Assembly (NCBI GenBank): GCA_021495925.1
Contig: JAKEKT010000006.1
Coordinates: 620,001 to 684,000 of the forward strand
Origin: Diplodia intermedia
Lineage: Eukaryota > Ascomycota > Dothideomycetes > Botryosphaeriales > Botryosphaeriaceae
Length of the DNA: 64,000 bases
Reading direction: 5' to 3'
The position numbers were made by a program, and so were the translations under genes. The stretch's first letter is position 1, and the number at the start of each line of letters is the position of its first letter. Shown in pieces: positions 14,036 through 24,956 of the stretch. The notes under the pieces were generated by a model, which was not told the DNA's origin, ran no database searches, and saw nothing but the letters and a program-made list of their open reading frames with translations.

Positions 14036-15264
14036 AATGCAAAGAAAAAACGAGAAAGCGAGTGTAGGGCTGCAGGGAGCAGAGAGTCGGGGGGGAAGAC
14101 TCGCTCTGCGTCTGCGGAGAGGGTTGGAGAAGGTTGACGGGTACGGTTAGTACCGGGCCTTTAGGACTCGCAGTCGTGGGTCTAGTTCCTCCTGATGGTG
14201 CTCTGCGGCAAAGGCATAACCGCAATACGAACAGGGGGGGAGGGTTAGGGGACGGGGCGACGGTTCGGGAGCGATTGTTGAATCAACGGGCTCTGGAAAG
14301 AAAACGGGCGACTTTTGCTAGCAGCAAGATAAGACGGCTTGGGGCAGGGAAGAGCTCGGCTGGGCTGGGCTGGGATCCACGCGGCGGAGAGCGGCCGTGG
14401 ACGGGGTGCTATTGATAGACACGGCGAGCCCTAGCAGGCCGGCGCGGGCTGATCGAGGCTCATGGCTGCTAGCAGGCAGGCAAATAAGCCGGCGGCACCA
14501 ATGAAACGCGGGAGCATGCTAGAAGGAGCAGTGGCTTGGCTCCTGCGGGCGCGGTGACGGGGGCGCTGCGCCGCGGATTCCTCAGGCGGGCGCACAGGCA
14601 TCCGTTTCGAGCGTCGTATTGGCATTTGTTACAGTACACGGCCGTTTCTCGAGAATTCGACACGAGCGCCAAGCGAGCAGCGCCCCACGGCGGTGGATCG
14701 CTGCGCACGCGCCGCCGCGGTGGGCGTGAGCTGCAGGGCTGCCGGGATACGAACGCGCTGGGCCGGGACACGAGCGGCCGCCGGGGGCACCGCGGGCGTA
14801 GGGCGGCGGGCATGACGGCCAGGGGCAGCGTGCGCTTGTCGGCGCCGGCGTGCGACGGCGGGCGCGCGGGCGGCGAGGAGGGCGGATGGCAGCGAGCGAC
14901 AGGTACCGCGAAGGGCGCGGGACATGGGCTAGGCAGATGTGGGCGACGTTCGAAAAAGGCCGCTCGCTTGGGCGATAGCGCCAGGCCCGATCGGGGCCCC
15001 CCCGGTCCGGCCTGCGACTCGCCTGAGTAAGAGCGGCCATCAATCAAACCTATACGAGCATGCACCCCGGTGACCTCGCAGCACGTCGCATGAACTAAGC
15101 CGCCGCCCGGCTTAGCCTCCTGGACCCCCGTGCCACCACGAGAGAGCCAGTCGGCCCGCCCGCCGCCGACTGGCCCTCTGCTTTTGATCCTCCACAGCCC
15201 GTTAACCTTTGAAGCCGCGGTGTCTCCATGCACGAGAATTGATGCCGCGACCCTCCCCGCCGAC
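14036..15264. promoter_or_regulatory. shared divergent promoter, ags and amyD-type gene
   Basis: This 1,229-bp, very GC-rich interval lies between the ags and amylase start codons. It carries dense CGG/CCG triplets that could suit zinc-cluster regulators, but no single operator is convincing by eye. The open frames in it have no recognisable content. Confidence 0.5.
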
Positions 15265-17303
15265 ATGACCTTCAAGCCCAAGTCACTCGTTTCCGCCGCG
15301 CTCGGCGCCCACGCCCTGCTCGCGCTGCTCTCGCCCGCCCTCGCCGCGACCCCGCTGGAATGGCGCTCGCGCTCCATCTACCAGGTCATCGTCGACCGCT
15401 TCGCCCGCACCGACGGCTCCACCACCGAGGCCTGTGATGTCGAGGAGAAGATTCACTGCGGCGGGACGTGGAAGGGCCTGGAAAACAAGCTCGACTATAT
15501 CGCCGACATGGGCTTTACCGCCGTGAGTTTGTTTGCGCGTCGCATTACGCGAACTCTGTCTCAGGGCCGCCGCTGACCCAACTAAAGATCTGGATCTCGC
15601 CCATCACCAAGGGAATCGAGGGCAAGTGGGACGCCGGCGAAAACTACCACGGCTTCTGGCAGCAGGATCCGGGCTCGTTGAACAGCTACTTCGGCACCGA
15701 GGATGACCTCAAGAGCCTGTCCAAGGCCGTCCACGACCGCGGCATGGTGCGCACCTCCCCGAAGCAATGTATCTGCCGCAGCTGACCATCTCTCGCCCCG
15801 CAGTACCTCATGATTGACTACGTAGCCAACAACCTTGCATGGCCCGGCCCGGGCAGCGAAGTCGTCTACTCCAACTTCTCCGCGCCCTTCAACACCAAGT
15901 CCGCCTTCCACGACTTCTGCTACATTACCGACTACAGCACAGCGAGCAACTACCAGAATGTAAGTCCCAGTGCCCGCGCCGGCTCGAGCGCTTGCTAACC
16001 AGCCCGCAGTGCTGGCTCGGAAACGACCAGCTGTCTCTGCCCGACATCGACACGGAGAACCAGGACATCATCGACTATTTCGAGGACTGGGGCGCCAGGG
16101 TGATCGAGGACTATCAGGGTAAGCCTTCGCCAATGCTGTGCAACCCCGCGTGCAGCCGCAGTCTAATCGTCCCGCAGTCGACGGCTTCCGTGTCGATGCC
16201 GTCAAGCACGTGCCCAAGGCCTTCTGGAGCGACTTCGAGGCCCGGGTCAACACGTACACGATCGGCGAAGATTTCACCTCGCAGACCGAGTACATCTGCA
16301 ACTACATGATCAATGCCGTGTCGGCCGTGCTCAACTACCCCATGTGGTACTCCATCATGGACGTTTTCCGGAACAACACGCGTCCCATCCAGGCGCTGAC
16401 GTACGCCATCAACAACCTCGACACCACCTGCCACGACCCCACCATCATGGGCGTCTTCACCGAGAACCAGGATGTCGCGCGCCTGGGCCACATGACCAAC
16501 GACATCTCGCACCTCAAGAACGCCCTCGTCTTCGCCCTGCTCGGCGACGGCATCCCCATCATGTACTACGGCGCCGAGCAGGCCTTCAGCGGCGGCGAGG
16601 ATCCCGGGAACCGTGAGGCGCTCTGGCTGTCGGGCTACAACACGAGCGCGCCGCTGTACCAGCTGGTCAAGAAGGTCAACTTCGCGCGCAACGCCATGGT
16701 GGCGGGCGTCACGTACACGTACTGGAGCCCGTACTGGACGCACAAGACGCGGGCCATCATCGCGCACGACGACGTGCTGGCGCTGCGCAAGGGCTACGAC
16801 AAGAGCATCGTGACGGTCATGACCAACAAGGGCAGCGACGCCGCAGACATTGGCCCGTTCGAGATCGGCGATACGAACTTCCACGGCCAGGCGCAGATCG
16901 TGGACGTCCTCACGTGCAAGACCAAGACCACGGGCGACGCCGGCATTTTCTCCACCACCGTGACCGGAGGCGAGCCCCAGGTAAGACCAATTTCCGTGCG
17001 GCGACGATATGCGGAGAAAAGGGGGAGGGGTTGGGGGGGAGAGATAAGATAACGGCGCTAACGCGAGCCTCGCAGGTTTGGATCCCGACGGCCTACTTCA
17101 ACGGCACGCTGAAAGAACTCTGCCCCGACGTGTCGATCCAGGGCGACTCCAACGAGACGCCTCCGGAGACGGGCGGATCCGGCTCCGAGGATGACACGTC
17201 GTCGTCGTCGTCGTCGTCGTCGTCGCTCGCGTCAACGTCGACGGCCCAGTCCAGCAGCCTGGCGCTACTCAGCGCCATTTTCCTGGTAATCTTAATTCTG
17301 TAG
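15265..17303 (+). CDS. amyD: GPI-anchored alpha-amylase family protein, AmyD/AgtA type
   Basis: Six exons (15265-15522, 15588-15746, 15804-15959, 16010-16118, 16178-16980, 17076-17303) give 570 aa. A signal peptide (to about residue 27) precedes a GH13 domain. The four conserved regions read DYVANN, DGFRVDAVKH, TIGED and FTENQD. The nucleophile Asp and acid Glu are kept, but the His that normally ends regions I and IV (NH and HD) is Asn in both. That double change is the hallmark of fungal AgtA/AmyD proteins, which act as 4-alpha-glucanotransferases rather than starch hydrolases. The C-terminus has a (TCG)n-coded Ser run and a hydrophobic tail ending LLSAIFLVILIL, a GPI signal. In Aspergillus nidulans AmyD lowers wall alpha-1,3-glucan; the same role is inferred here from its place next to ags. 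Confidence 0.93.
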
Positions 17304-18214
17304 AAACCTATTTTGTAATGAAAGCATCTCTAGTGGGCAGCACAGCGCTAGGCCGGGGCATGGGAGAAACGGCGTTCAAGGCACAGGCAGGCAGGGGGGA
17401 CATATCAGAACACACGCACCGCATGAAGGGAAGCATTGCATTTTTCACCCATTGTTTTTTCCGTCCCGTTTTCCAAAGAGCATCCACTTGAGTCAGGCGA
17501 GCGTCGGTCGAGAAGTTCTTTTCTCCGCGATCATCTACTTCATTCAGATATATACCCACAATTTCGATACTTTCACGCACACACAAATCGCCGGAGAAGA
17601 TGGGCATATTGCGCAGGGGCCGGTCGTCGGGGAGCGCTGGACATTCCCCATGGGTCCCGCGTGCGTTGTTCCCCCCCGTGTCGGCGCGTTCGCGGTTGCC
17701 GCTCATCACTCGAAGCGGCGACCGGAGGCCGAACCGACTCGGGCGGCAAAAAACAGAGGGGGTGTCGATGTGCGACCACGGGATACTGTGTAGTCACTGC
17801 GCGACCGCGGACCGGCAGATACGAGATCAACAGCGACTCGACAGAAGATCTTGCTGATTTGCCGACACGGCTGTCTTTCTCTTGCACACCGCGCATTGCA
17901 GAGAGGGAGAAAAAAAATTAAGAAAAATTTCGGGACGTCTTTGCTCCGAAGTGGATTAGGTATTACAAACAACGCAGTAAGGTCAAATGGTATTTTTGTC
18001 GCTCGAAGAAGAGAAGAAAAAAAAATAGTGATGCATTCCTTCTTCCTTCTTGCCTGCCTGACAATTAACCTCACACCGCCACTCGCAGCCACCACCAACG
18101 CACACAGCCCATCTTCTCCACCACTCCACCATCTCACGTCAGCAGATGGGGCAGCGATGAAGAAGAAAAAACCAACGACCACGAGACACGATCCTTTTCG
18201 AAGGGATCTAGCGC
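17304..18214. other. convergent 3' intergenic region
   Basis: This interval of 911 bp lies between the amyD-type stop and the stop of the gene on the other strand. It holds A-rich tracts near 17,909 and 18,015. No credible gene or RNA seen. Confidence 0.5.
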
Positions 18215-19182
18215 TTAGGAAGAGGCGTCGCTGGAGTCAGCGTCGTCGCTGGAGCTGGCGATCTTGTCGGTGATGTCGAGGGCGTCGAGCGAGACGATGC
18301 TGGTGATGTTGCCGTAGGGGGAGGCGGTCTTGGCGGTGGCCAGGTGGTAGGCGGCGATGGAGCGGCGGAAGTGCGAGTCGACCTGGTTCTTCTGGTTGGC
18401 CGACTGGTCGGCGTAGGAGCTGTTGGACGGGAACAGGCCGATCATGTTGAACATCCACGCGTCGACGACGCCGCCCACCTCGCGGATCGACGCCGGCACC
18501 CGGAACTCGTTCTGCGTGTCCATGGCCACGAAGTTGTCGGCCGACGACGCGAGCGCGTCCATCAGCTCGAACATGCCCTGGCAGAGCTGTGCGGGAGCGT
18601 TTATTAGCATGAGGTCACTCCTGTCTATCGTCACATCGGCACGCGGGCACGCGTTCGCATGGGGCGGTCTAATTTCGCGGGGACGGGGGAGCGGCGCGGG
18701 CAAGCCAAGCGCGGCATGGGCGGATGCGACCGGATGACGGGAGGGGGGCGACGGAGGCGGTGGGCAGGCAACACTTACGTAGGAGTAGGCCTCGTACACG
18801 AGCTGGACGTCCTCGCTCGCCTCGCTGAGGGTGGCAGAGCCAATGATGAGCTGGATGTTGGCCAGCACGGTGTCGTACAGGTCATCCATCTCCTCGAAAA
18901 CGTCCTAGACGGGCGGCCCACAAATCAGCCACGGATCTTGGGTTGGTCGCAGATGGCCATCTCAGCCTCGCACCCAACAGTCTTGGGCTGCCACGTTCAT
19001 CTGGCGCTTACCTGCATCGGGCCGGCGTTCTTGGTGGAGTCGATCTGCAGCACTAGATCTTTGATGTCGAAGGCCTGGCGGGCGAGCGAGTTGCCCGTAT
19101 CCTGCATGTTGGCAGGGCTCATGGTGGCGGAGACGCCGCCGAGGACGCCGAAAAGAGCGATGATGGGCGCGGAGTACTTCAT
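18215..19182 (-). CDS. predicted secreted protein of unknown family
   Basis: Three exons (19182-19012, 18904-18779, 18586-18215) sum to 669 nt, 222 aa. The start is supported by a clean signal peptide (MKYSAPIIALFGVLGGVSA). The mature protein is mostly predicted helix with few cysteines (one in LCQGMFEL), a single N-glycosylation motif at NSS and another at NIT, and an acidic Ser/Asp tail ending in SSDASS. I do not recognise the family. The size and helical, cysteine-poor make-up recall fungal cell-wall or hydrophobic-surface-binding proteins, but no diagnostic motif supports that. It is divergent from a Ser-rich GPI protein, so both may be surface proteins under one control region. Introns of 107 and 192 nt are longer than most here. 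Confidence 0.7.
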
Positions 19183-19933
19183 TTTTGCTGATAAGGACAG
19201 TGGCAGGATTTACTAGCGTCAAAAAACGAGGGAACGAGCGTGGAGAATGGCGGGCTGTGTGCAAAGGAGTGACACGTAACGAATGAATGGCCGGGATGCG
19301 GTTGCAGACTCAGCAGCCCGCGGGGGAATACATTCTTTTATTGCTGGACGGCCGTCGCCCTGGGAGCACCCCCTCGGCCGCGCCGCAGCGGTGGCTCACC
19401 TGCGGTGCAATTAATTGCTCCCCAATGCGGCGCGGGCTAGGCCGGTTGCGGCCGCTCGAGATCGGCGGCGTTCTGGTAATGAAGCTTTCGCGAGCGCCGC
19501 CGCGCATGGGGTGATGTACCTGCGTCGCGCGCCAATCTGCGGCTATTTTTAAGCTCCACGGCGGAGCGAGCTGCCCCTTTTCAGGCCTTGGCCGGGCTTG
19601 GCCGTTGGCGCCCTACGGACGGGCCAGCAGCCTATCCACCCGCGGGCTCGTATGGTATTCGGCGCCAGGTTCCTCTTTTACGGGCGACCGTGACATAATA
19701 CGAGCAAAGTTACAGAGCGGGCAGCGGCGGCGGCAGCCAGCCCTACGGTAGGCTCCGGCAACAATACGAGCATCCAGCTTTAAAGCCATGGCCCCAACGC
19801 TCGCTGACCCGGCTCCAAAGCAATTTCCTCCATCAGTTCCGTGGTATCATCAAGCGTAGTCGCTCGTTCACCCTACGCCACCCACCGCTATACAGCATCA
19901 CTCCCAGCACAAACACCTTCGTTCAGTGTCAAC
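19183..19933. promoter_or_regulatory. shared divergent promoter of two surface-protein genes
   Basis: This 751-bp interval lies between two start codons on opposite strands. No TATA box or named operator stands out. Both neighbours carry signal peptides. Confidence 0.45.
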
Positions 19934-20786
19934 ATGTTCTCCAAGGCCATCGTCCAGGCTCTTGCCATCTCCGCCGTCGCCACCGGCGTCGCCGCCCAGG
20001 CATGCCCTGAGAGCGGTCCCGGTGCCTCGTGAGTCGCCCCGTGCTCGGCCGTCCAATCTCGTCGAACTCCACCGCTGACAGCCCCGACAGCCTGTTCAAG
20101 TCCTGCGGCCAGGTCCAGGGCTCCATGAACGTCTGCACCACCGGTGCCGTCACCGCCTGCTCGTGCTCCGTCCTCCAGAACGAGATGGAGTAAGTCCCGC
20201 CCCCTCAATGGCTCCCCGTCCCTCCATATCAAACACACAGAACACCGAGCACTGACGTCAACTTTTTTTCCTCTCCTCCAGCTGCTACTCCTCGTACAAG
20301 GAGAACTACTGCAGCACCTGGAACCACCAGAACGACTACTTCTCTGCCAACTGCGGCGCCAACCTCGTCTCGGAGACCAGCAGCACCAAGTCGGACAAGC
20401 CCGCCTCGACCAGCGCCACGGCCACGGCCACCGCCGAGGCCTCCTCCTCCTCCGCCTCCGCCTCCTCCAGCGAGTCTTCTTCCTCCGCCTCTTCCTCGTC
20501 CGCCGCCTCCTCGCGCTCGTCGGCCTCGGCCTCGGCCTCCGCCGCCGCCACGGGCTCCGCAGGTTCGTCCGCCGCCGCGTCCGCCAGCCGCTCCGGCTCG
20601 AGCGCCGCCTCGTCCGCCGCGGCCTCTGCTTCGGCGTCGGCGTCGGCCGCTGCCACGTCGGCCGCCGGCAGCGCCGCGACCCCCAGCAGCACCCCCAGCG
20701 CCTCTGCTGACGGTTCCAACGCCGCAGGTGTCTTCGGCGTCGACTCCCTGCTCATGGCCGGTGGTCTGCTCGCCGCCCTCTTCTAA
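19934..20786 (+). CDS. GPI-anchored Ser/Ala-rich cell wall protein with an eight-cysteine head
   Basis: Three exons (19934-20028, 20082-20189, 20282-20786) sum to 708 nt, 235 aa. A signal peptide (MFSKAIVQALAISAVATGVAA) is followed by a compact domain of about 75 residues with eight cysteines (including CSC in ACSCSV). A stalk of about 125 residues follows, almost wholly Ser, Ala and Thr. The C-terminus is GVDSLLMAGGLLAALF, a GPI-attachment signal. The cysteine count matches CFEM-like modules but the spacing does not fit the CFEM pattern, so I do not assign that family. Expected place: outer plasma membrane or covalently in the wall, heavily O-glycosylated along the stalk. Confidence 0.8.
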
Positions 20787-23378
20787 GCGGGGGGCCCAAT
20801 CAATCGCTTGAGATCGTACGCGCGTTGTGTGTGCATGTGGCGCACCGCAGCTGCGTTGTTATCGGCTTAGCGGGAGAGATGAAAAGAGGAAGGAGGAGCC
20901 GCGCGCCCTTATCTGGTCAGGCTTTCCTTCTGCCCTCTTTTTTGATTAACTGCGACGCCGAACATGTGCATGTGGCTGCAGCTGCAAATAATGCGCACGT
21001 ACGCTCGCGCGACAAGGGACGGTTTTCATTGGTCGGGAGCGGAGTCGTTATCTCTCTCGAATTCGGGACATCCTGGTCCCGATCAACTGATGATATTGCG
21101 GCGACGACGACGGCGACGGGGCGAATAATGTGTTTCCAACAAATCCTAATGGTTTCTTCCCCGACAATTATCAGTTTTTTCTCACTCTCATGTTTTCACG
21201 CGGGTTCAGTCGACTTTCTTGGGTTATGCATATAGACGAATATGGGCAAGGCTCCTCGTAGCACGGATATAGAAAATTGCGCTTCCTTTCGTTACCACCA
21301 CTCATATCTCGTCTCCTCCCCCTGTCAATCGGTGTGCAAGTCCCCCCTCCCTGCGCTCTTCGTCGTAGAAACAGCCCAGAGGAATTAATCGCACAATGTT
21401 TTGTTGGAACTCGTTCGCCAAAAGCCGAACAGAAATGGCCGGGGGGGCCCGGGCGTGACACGTTCCACAACAGCAGCATGCTGCACGTACCCCTGAGCGC
21501 CTGCATATCGATGGCTGCATGCAGAGTGCAGGGCGATGGGAAATGTTCCGAAGATCCGAGGAAGAAGCAGCCGCCATTTTGGGGGCCGGCTGATCTGACG
21601 CTGATGTGAGAACCTTTTTCCCGCCCACTCGATCATTCGCCTTCGCGATGGAAGTGGCGCTGGCGTCCGCCTATCTGATCCTGGCGGGCGACGCAGGAAC
21701 AACACAGCAACCACAGCTGTCGCAGCCGTCGACAGCTGACGGCGGTGGCGCTGGGACGGTGGAAATTAGTCCCCCCACCAAAAAAAGAAGTGCCGACAAC
21801 CGATTTGTTTTCCGCTCGCCGCTCGCCTTTGCCGACGTTGGTACTAGTTTAGTTGGAAGCACTACGTACCGGTATTGTCGCTGACTAACAGAACGTCCCA
21901 TCCGTCGTCTTTAGGGCCGCGGGCACGTCCCGCCCGCCCACCCCTCGTGCGTTAGCTTCACCTGCTGGGGTGTCCCGTGCTCTTCTCGCTCTTGGCTCCG
22001 CCCGCAACGCACCAGGCAGTTCGCCCGCCCACCGGACCACACGCTAACGGCCGGGGCAGTTACGTTACGACTCGGCTTCTTTCGCACCCGGCGAACGCTA
22101 CCGACCTAGCGGGGCACGAACGGTCCCAAACCATCACTAAACCACCCACGGCCGTTTTTCTCTTTCCCCGTCGGTTTCCGAGTCAAAGAGAGAAGAGGGG
22201 ACGGGACGGCTTAGGGTCGGAGGTCAGGAGTTTCGGTCGAATAATGCATCGACAGAGAGTCCCCACGTACGTTTGCCGAACGGACGACGTGTGACTGCCG
22301 GACACGATGCAACAACGACGACACGAGGCGGCGAAAAAAAAAACGGGGGGAGGGAGGGCGGGCAGCAGGCGATGAAACGCCGAGTCACGAGCGAACGCAA
22401 ACGGGGAAGAAGTTGGAGCGAAACAGAAGACCAGCGGAACGCTCGCCCGTGATCCGTACGATGCCTGATGTCTCGTTCCCGCGCGAGTAGGGAAGGTGGG
22501 GCCCCGGGTCGGGATTTGTACGAGAGGTGATGATCCTTTCCCCCTGCTTTCGCCGGGTGTTCCATCAGTCGTCGCTTCATCGTCGCTTTTCCACCATCAT
22601 GACCAGGGAGGAAGGAAGGAAGAGAGAACGAAAGGCGGCTGCCCGGTGCAGTGGGAGGGTGGCTCGCGCTCGCACGCCCTACGCCTAGCCGTCCCTCCCC
22701 CGGGTGCTCGGGTATGCGGTGGGTGGTAGATGCACGAGGGATGATGGAACACCAAGTCCCGAGCTTCTAGAAGCCTTCCCAACGACGTAATGGTGGCGTT
22801 CGATTGGCCCCGCGCCGGGGTGACTGACAGGCGGTCTGCGCTGGCAAAAGGGCGGTATGTGCAAAGGTAAAAATATCCCATAGGGCAGGATGATGCGACG
22901 CGCGCACGCTCCGCATCGTGTAACCATCTTCCCACTGCTGCTCTGTGTGTCGGCCCTCACACGGACCGCTGTTTCGTTACAATACCACCGCCGTCCAAGC
23001 CGTCCAAGCCCACCACTACTGCGCTGCCCGCCTGACTCGGCTTTTGTCTCGCCTTCGTCCGAGAACCTGCCCGCCGCCCCTTGAACATTTGGGCTTCTCC
23101 GCCGTCACATGTGCGGTGTGTGTGGCTTCTGCAGAAGGAATGAGAGACAGGCGAGGCAGAGGAAGAAGCAAGCATTGAAACAAAAGCTCAACTGAAACTC
23201 GCTCACATAGCAGACCGCCGACACCAATATATACGTCTGGCACTTTCGATAAGTAGTGGCAGTAGCAGCAGCCACGTCGCACCCAGCGAATCCCAGAATG
23301 CGTTGCCCTTCTTCACGCACTGCTGCTGCACGACGGCAATTATTGTCTCAGCCCGGCAGTGTACACAGATGCAGCAAG

Positions 23379-23400
23379 CCACCACCACCACCACCACCAC
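23379..23400. repeat. (CAC)7 microsatellite
   Basis: About seven uninterrupted CAC/ACC units in the gene-free interval. Confidence 0.9.
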
Positions 23401-23861
23401 TCGCCACAAGAAGGTCTCATCAGAACCGCAGACCGACCCGATATTAAAGCCGCCTTGACTCGCCACCACCACCCCCCTTACGCTGCCCGCCCTCCAACCT
23501 AACCGACCGACGCGCCAAGACAGAGCAGCGAGCGCCTCTTCCCAACGGTCTTCGCCGCGACGGTGGCTTGTTCTCCCGGCTGTGTCAGACGTTGTTCCCA
23601 CTGCTCTTCATCATCAGCCTCCTCCTCAGCCTCCTCAGCCTTCTCCGTTCGGGCGCTGCGCGGCGCTGCGCTTTGACGGCGGCGCGTGCGCGCCGACTGA
23701 CTACTATTCTCACACTACGCAGCACCACTACTACTAACTGCTTACCGGTGTCCGTGTCCGCGTGTCCGTGTGCCTTAATCAAACAAACGAACTTTCTTAT
23801 TTCAGCCCTGAAGGAGGGAAGGAAGGAAGGAACGAAGGCCCCCGCCCCGCCCGTCCCCCGT

Positions 23862-23905
23862 CGAAGAAGAAGAAGAACGAAGAAGAAGAAGAAGAAGAAG
23901 AAAAA
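23862..23905. repeat. (GAA)n microsatellite
   Basis: A purine tract of GAA/AGA units broken once by AACGAAG. It lies in the gene-free interval just after a short GGAA tandem. Confidence 0.9.
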
Positions 23906-24646
23906 GCTTGGATCCCAACCGACGTGCGCGAGAACAGTGCCACGTGCTGCTCTCTTTTCATTCATTCTCGTCTTGTTGTTGGTCGGCCGCCTCCCCCCGC
24001 CGTCGGCGAACCCGGCAACCCGGCACCGGCACCGCCGCTGGGAGAGGCTTGTAACGTATGTACGTGCCTTTGACGGTAGTAGTAGTACGCGTAGTGCGGG
24101 TGCGGCGCACGTACATGGCTGAGGCTTGTATGTATGTACATACGTAGGTGGCAGCAGCAGCCAGCCAGCGCACGTACACGTTGACTATTCATCGGGCGGT
24201 CCGCCCGTCGGCAGGGGCTGTAGGGCTGAGTGTTCGTCGTCGTCGTCTATTTGGGTCGGGCTTGGGGCGCGCGCGGGTTGGTGGTGGCGGTGGTGGTGGT
24301 GCCCGATGGTGGTATGTGGTGGTATGGTAGGTGTTGTTCTGGAAGTACGGAGAAGAAGAAGTGTCTGTCTACCTGCTAAGAATAGAAGGTCCGGTTTGGG
24401 TTTGGTCTGTAAGTCCTGTGTTGGGTAGGGTCTCTGCTGGCTGTGATGCCTCCCCTTCTTTTGGTGGGTTGGTCTGTTGAGGTTTGGTCGGTAGTAGTAA
24501 CTAGTAGGTGAGTAGGCTATCCGTACTGATTTTTGTAAAAAGAAGGGGAAAACACCGCGCCATCAGTTGCACCGAGTTACAGAAGGGTGACAAAAGATAC
24601 TGACACGCTCGCATCTGCCTCATAGAGAAGCTCTACTATACTCATC

Positions 24647-24735
24647 AGATGGATAGTTGTATACAAGACCCGGACGTAATTGTGTGCATTCAAAACTTAC
24701 ATTTACGTCTGGATCTTGTATCCAACTACCCATGT
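24647..24735. repeat. 89-bp palindromic element, copy 1
   Basis: Arms at 24,650-24,679 and 24,703-24,732 are reverse complements with four mismatches in 30, three of them transitions. They enclose a 23-nt loop. The right end reads CAACTACCCATG and the inner part CGTCTGGA. It lies about 220 nt beyond the S41-type gene stop. It shares end sequence, core and length with the element at 27,008-27,094. A MITE-like or hairpin-RNA origin is possible. Confidence 0.6.
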
Positions 24736-24956
24736 AAATATGGTGATGCAGTATCTATGTAAGTGGGCCAACATCATTCGTCACCTGCTGTGGAGTGATA
24801 TTCACTGCGGGAAACATCAATGATAACAATAGCTAATTCATTCCTCATCCCATCAACTTAGGTATCGTAAAGACTTCCGTCGTCACACACACACACTCTC
24901 CCTCTCCTCCAACCACCGCGAAACAGAACCAAGTCAGCCCCCCAACCCCCATCCAT

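Larger units (their letters stand above)
20787..24956. other. 4.2-kb gene-free convergent interval
   Basis: Two genes converge on this interval. Every open frame in it is short, low in complexity or lacks coding character. It contains simple repeats (ACC/CAC near 23,379; GAA near 23,862), long pyrimidine-rich stretches, and the palindrome at 24,647-24,735. An untranslated RNA or a very divergent multi-exon gene cannot be ruled out. Confidence 0.5.

Noticed and set aside
14240..14256. GGGTTAGGGG as telomere-like sequence
   Set aside because: A single unit in a GC-rich promoter is not a telomeric array.
19934..20786. CFEM domain in the Ser-rich GPI protein
   Set aside because: Eight cysteines are present but their spacing does not match the CFEM pattern.
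23862..23905. Short regular repeats as a possible CRISPR array
   Set aside because: These are trinucleotide microsatellites without spacers, and the genome is eukaryotic.
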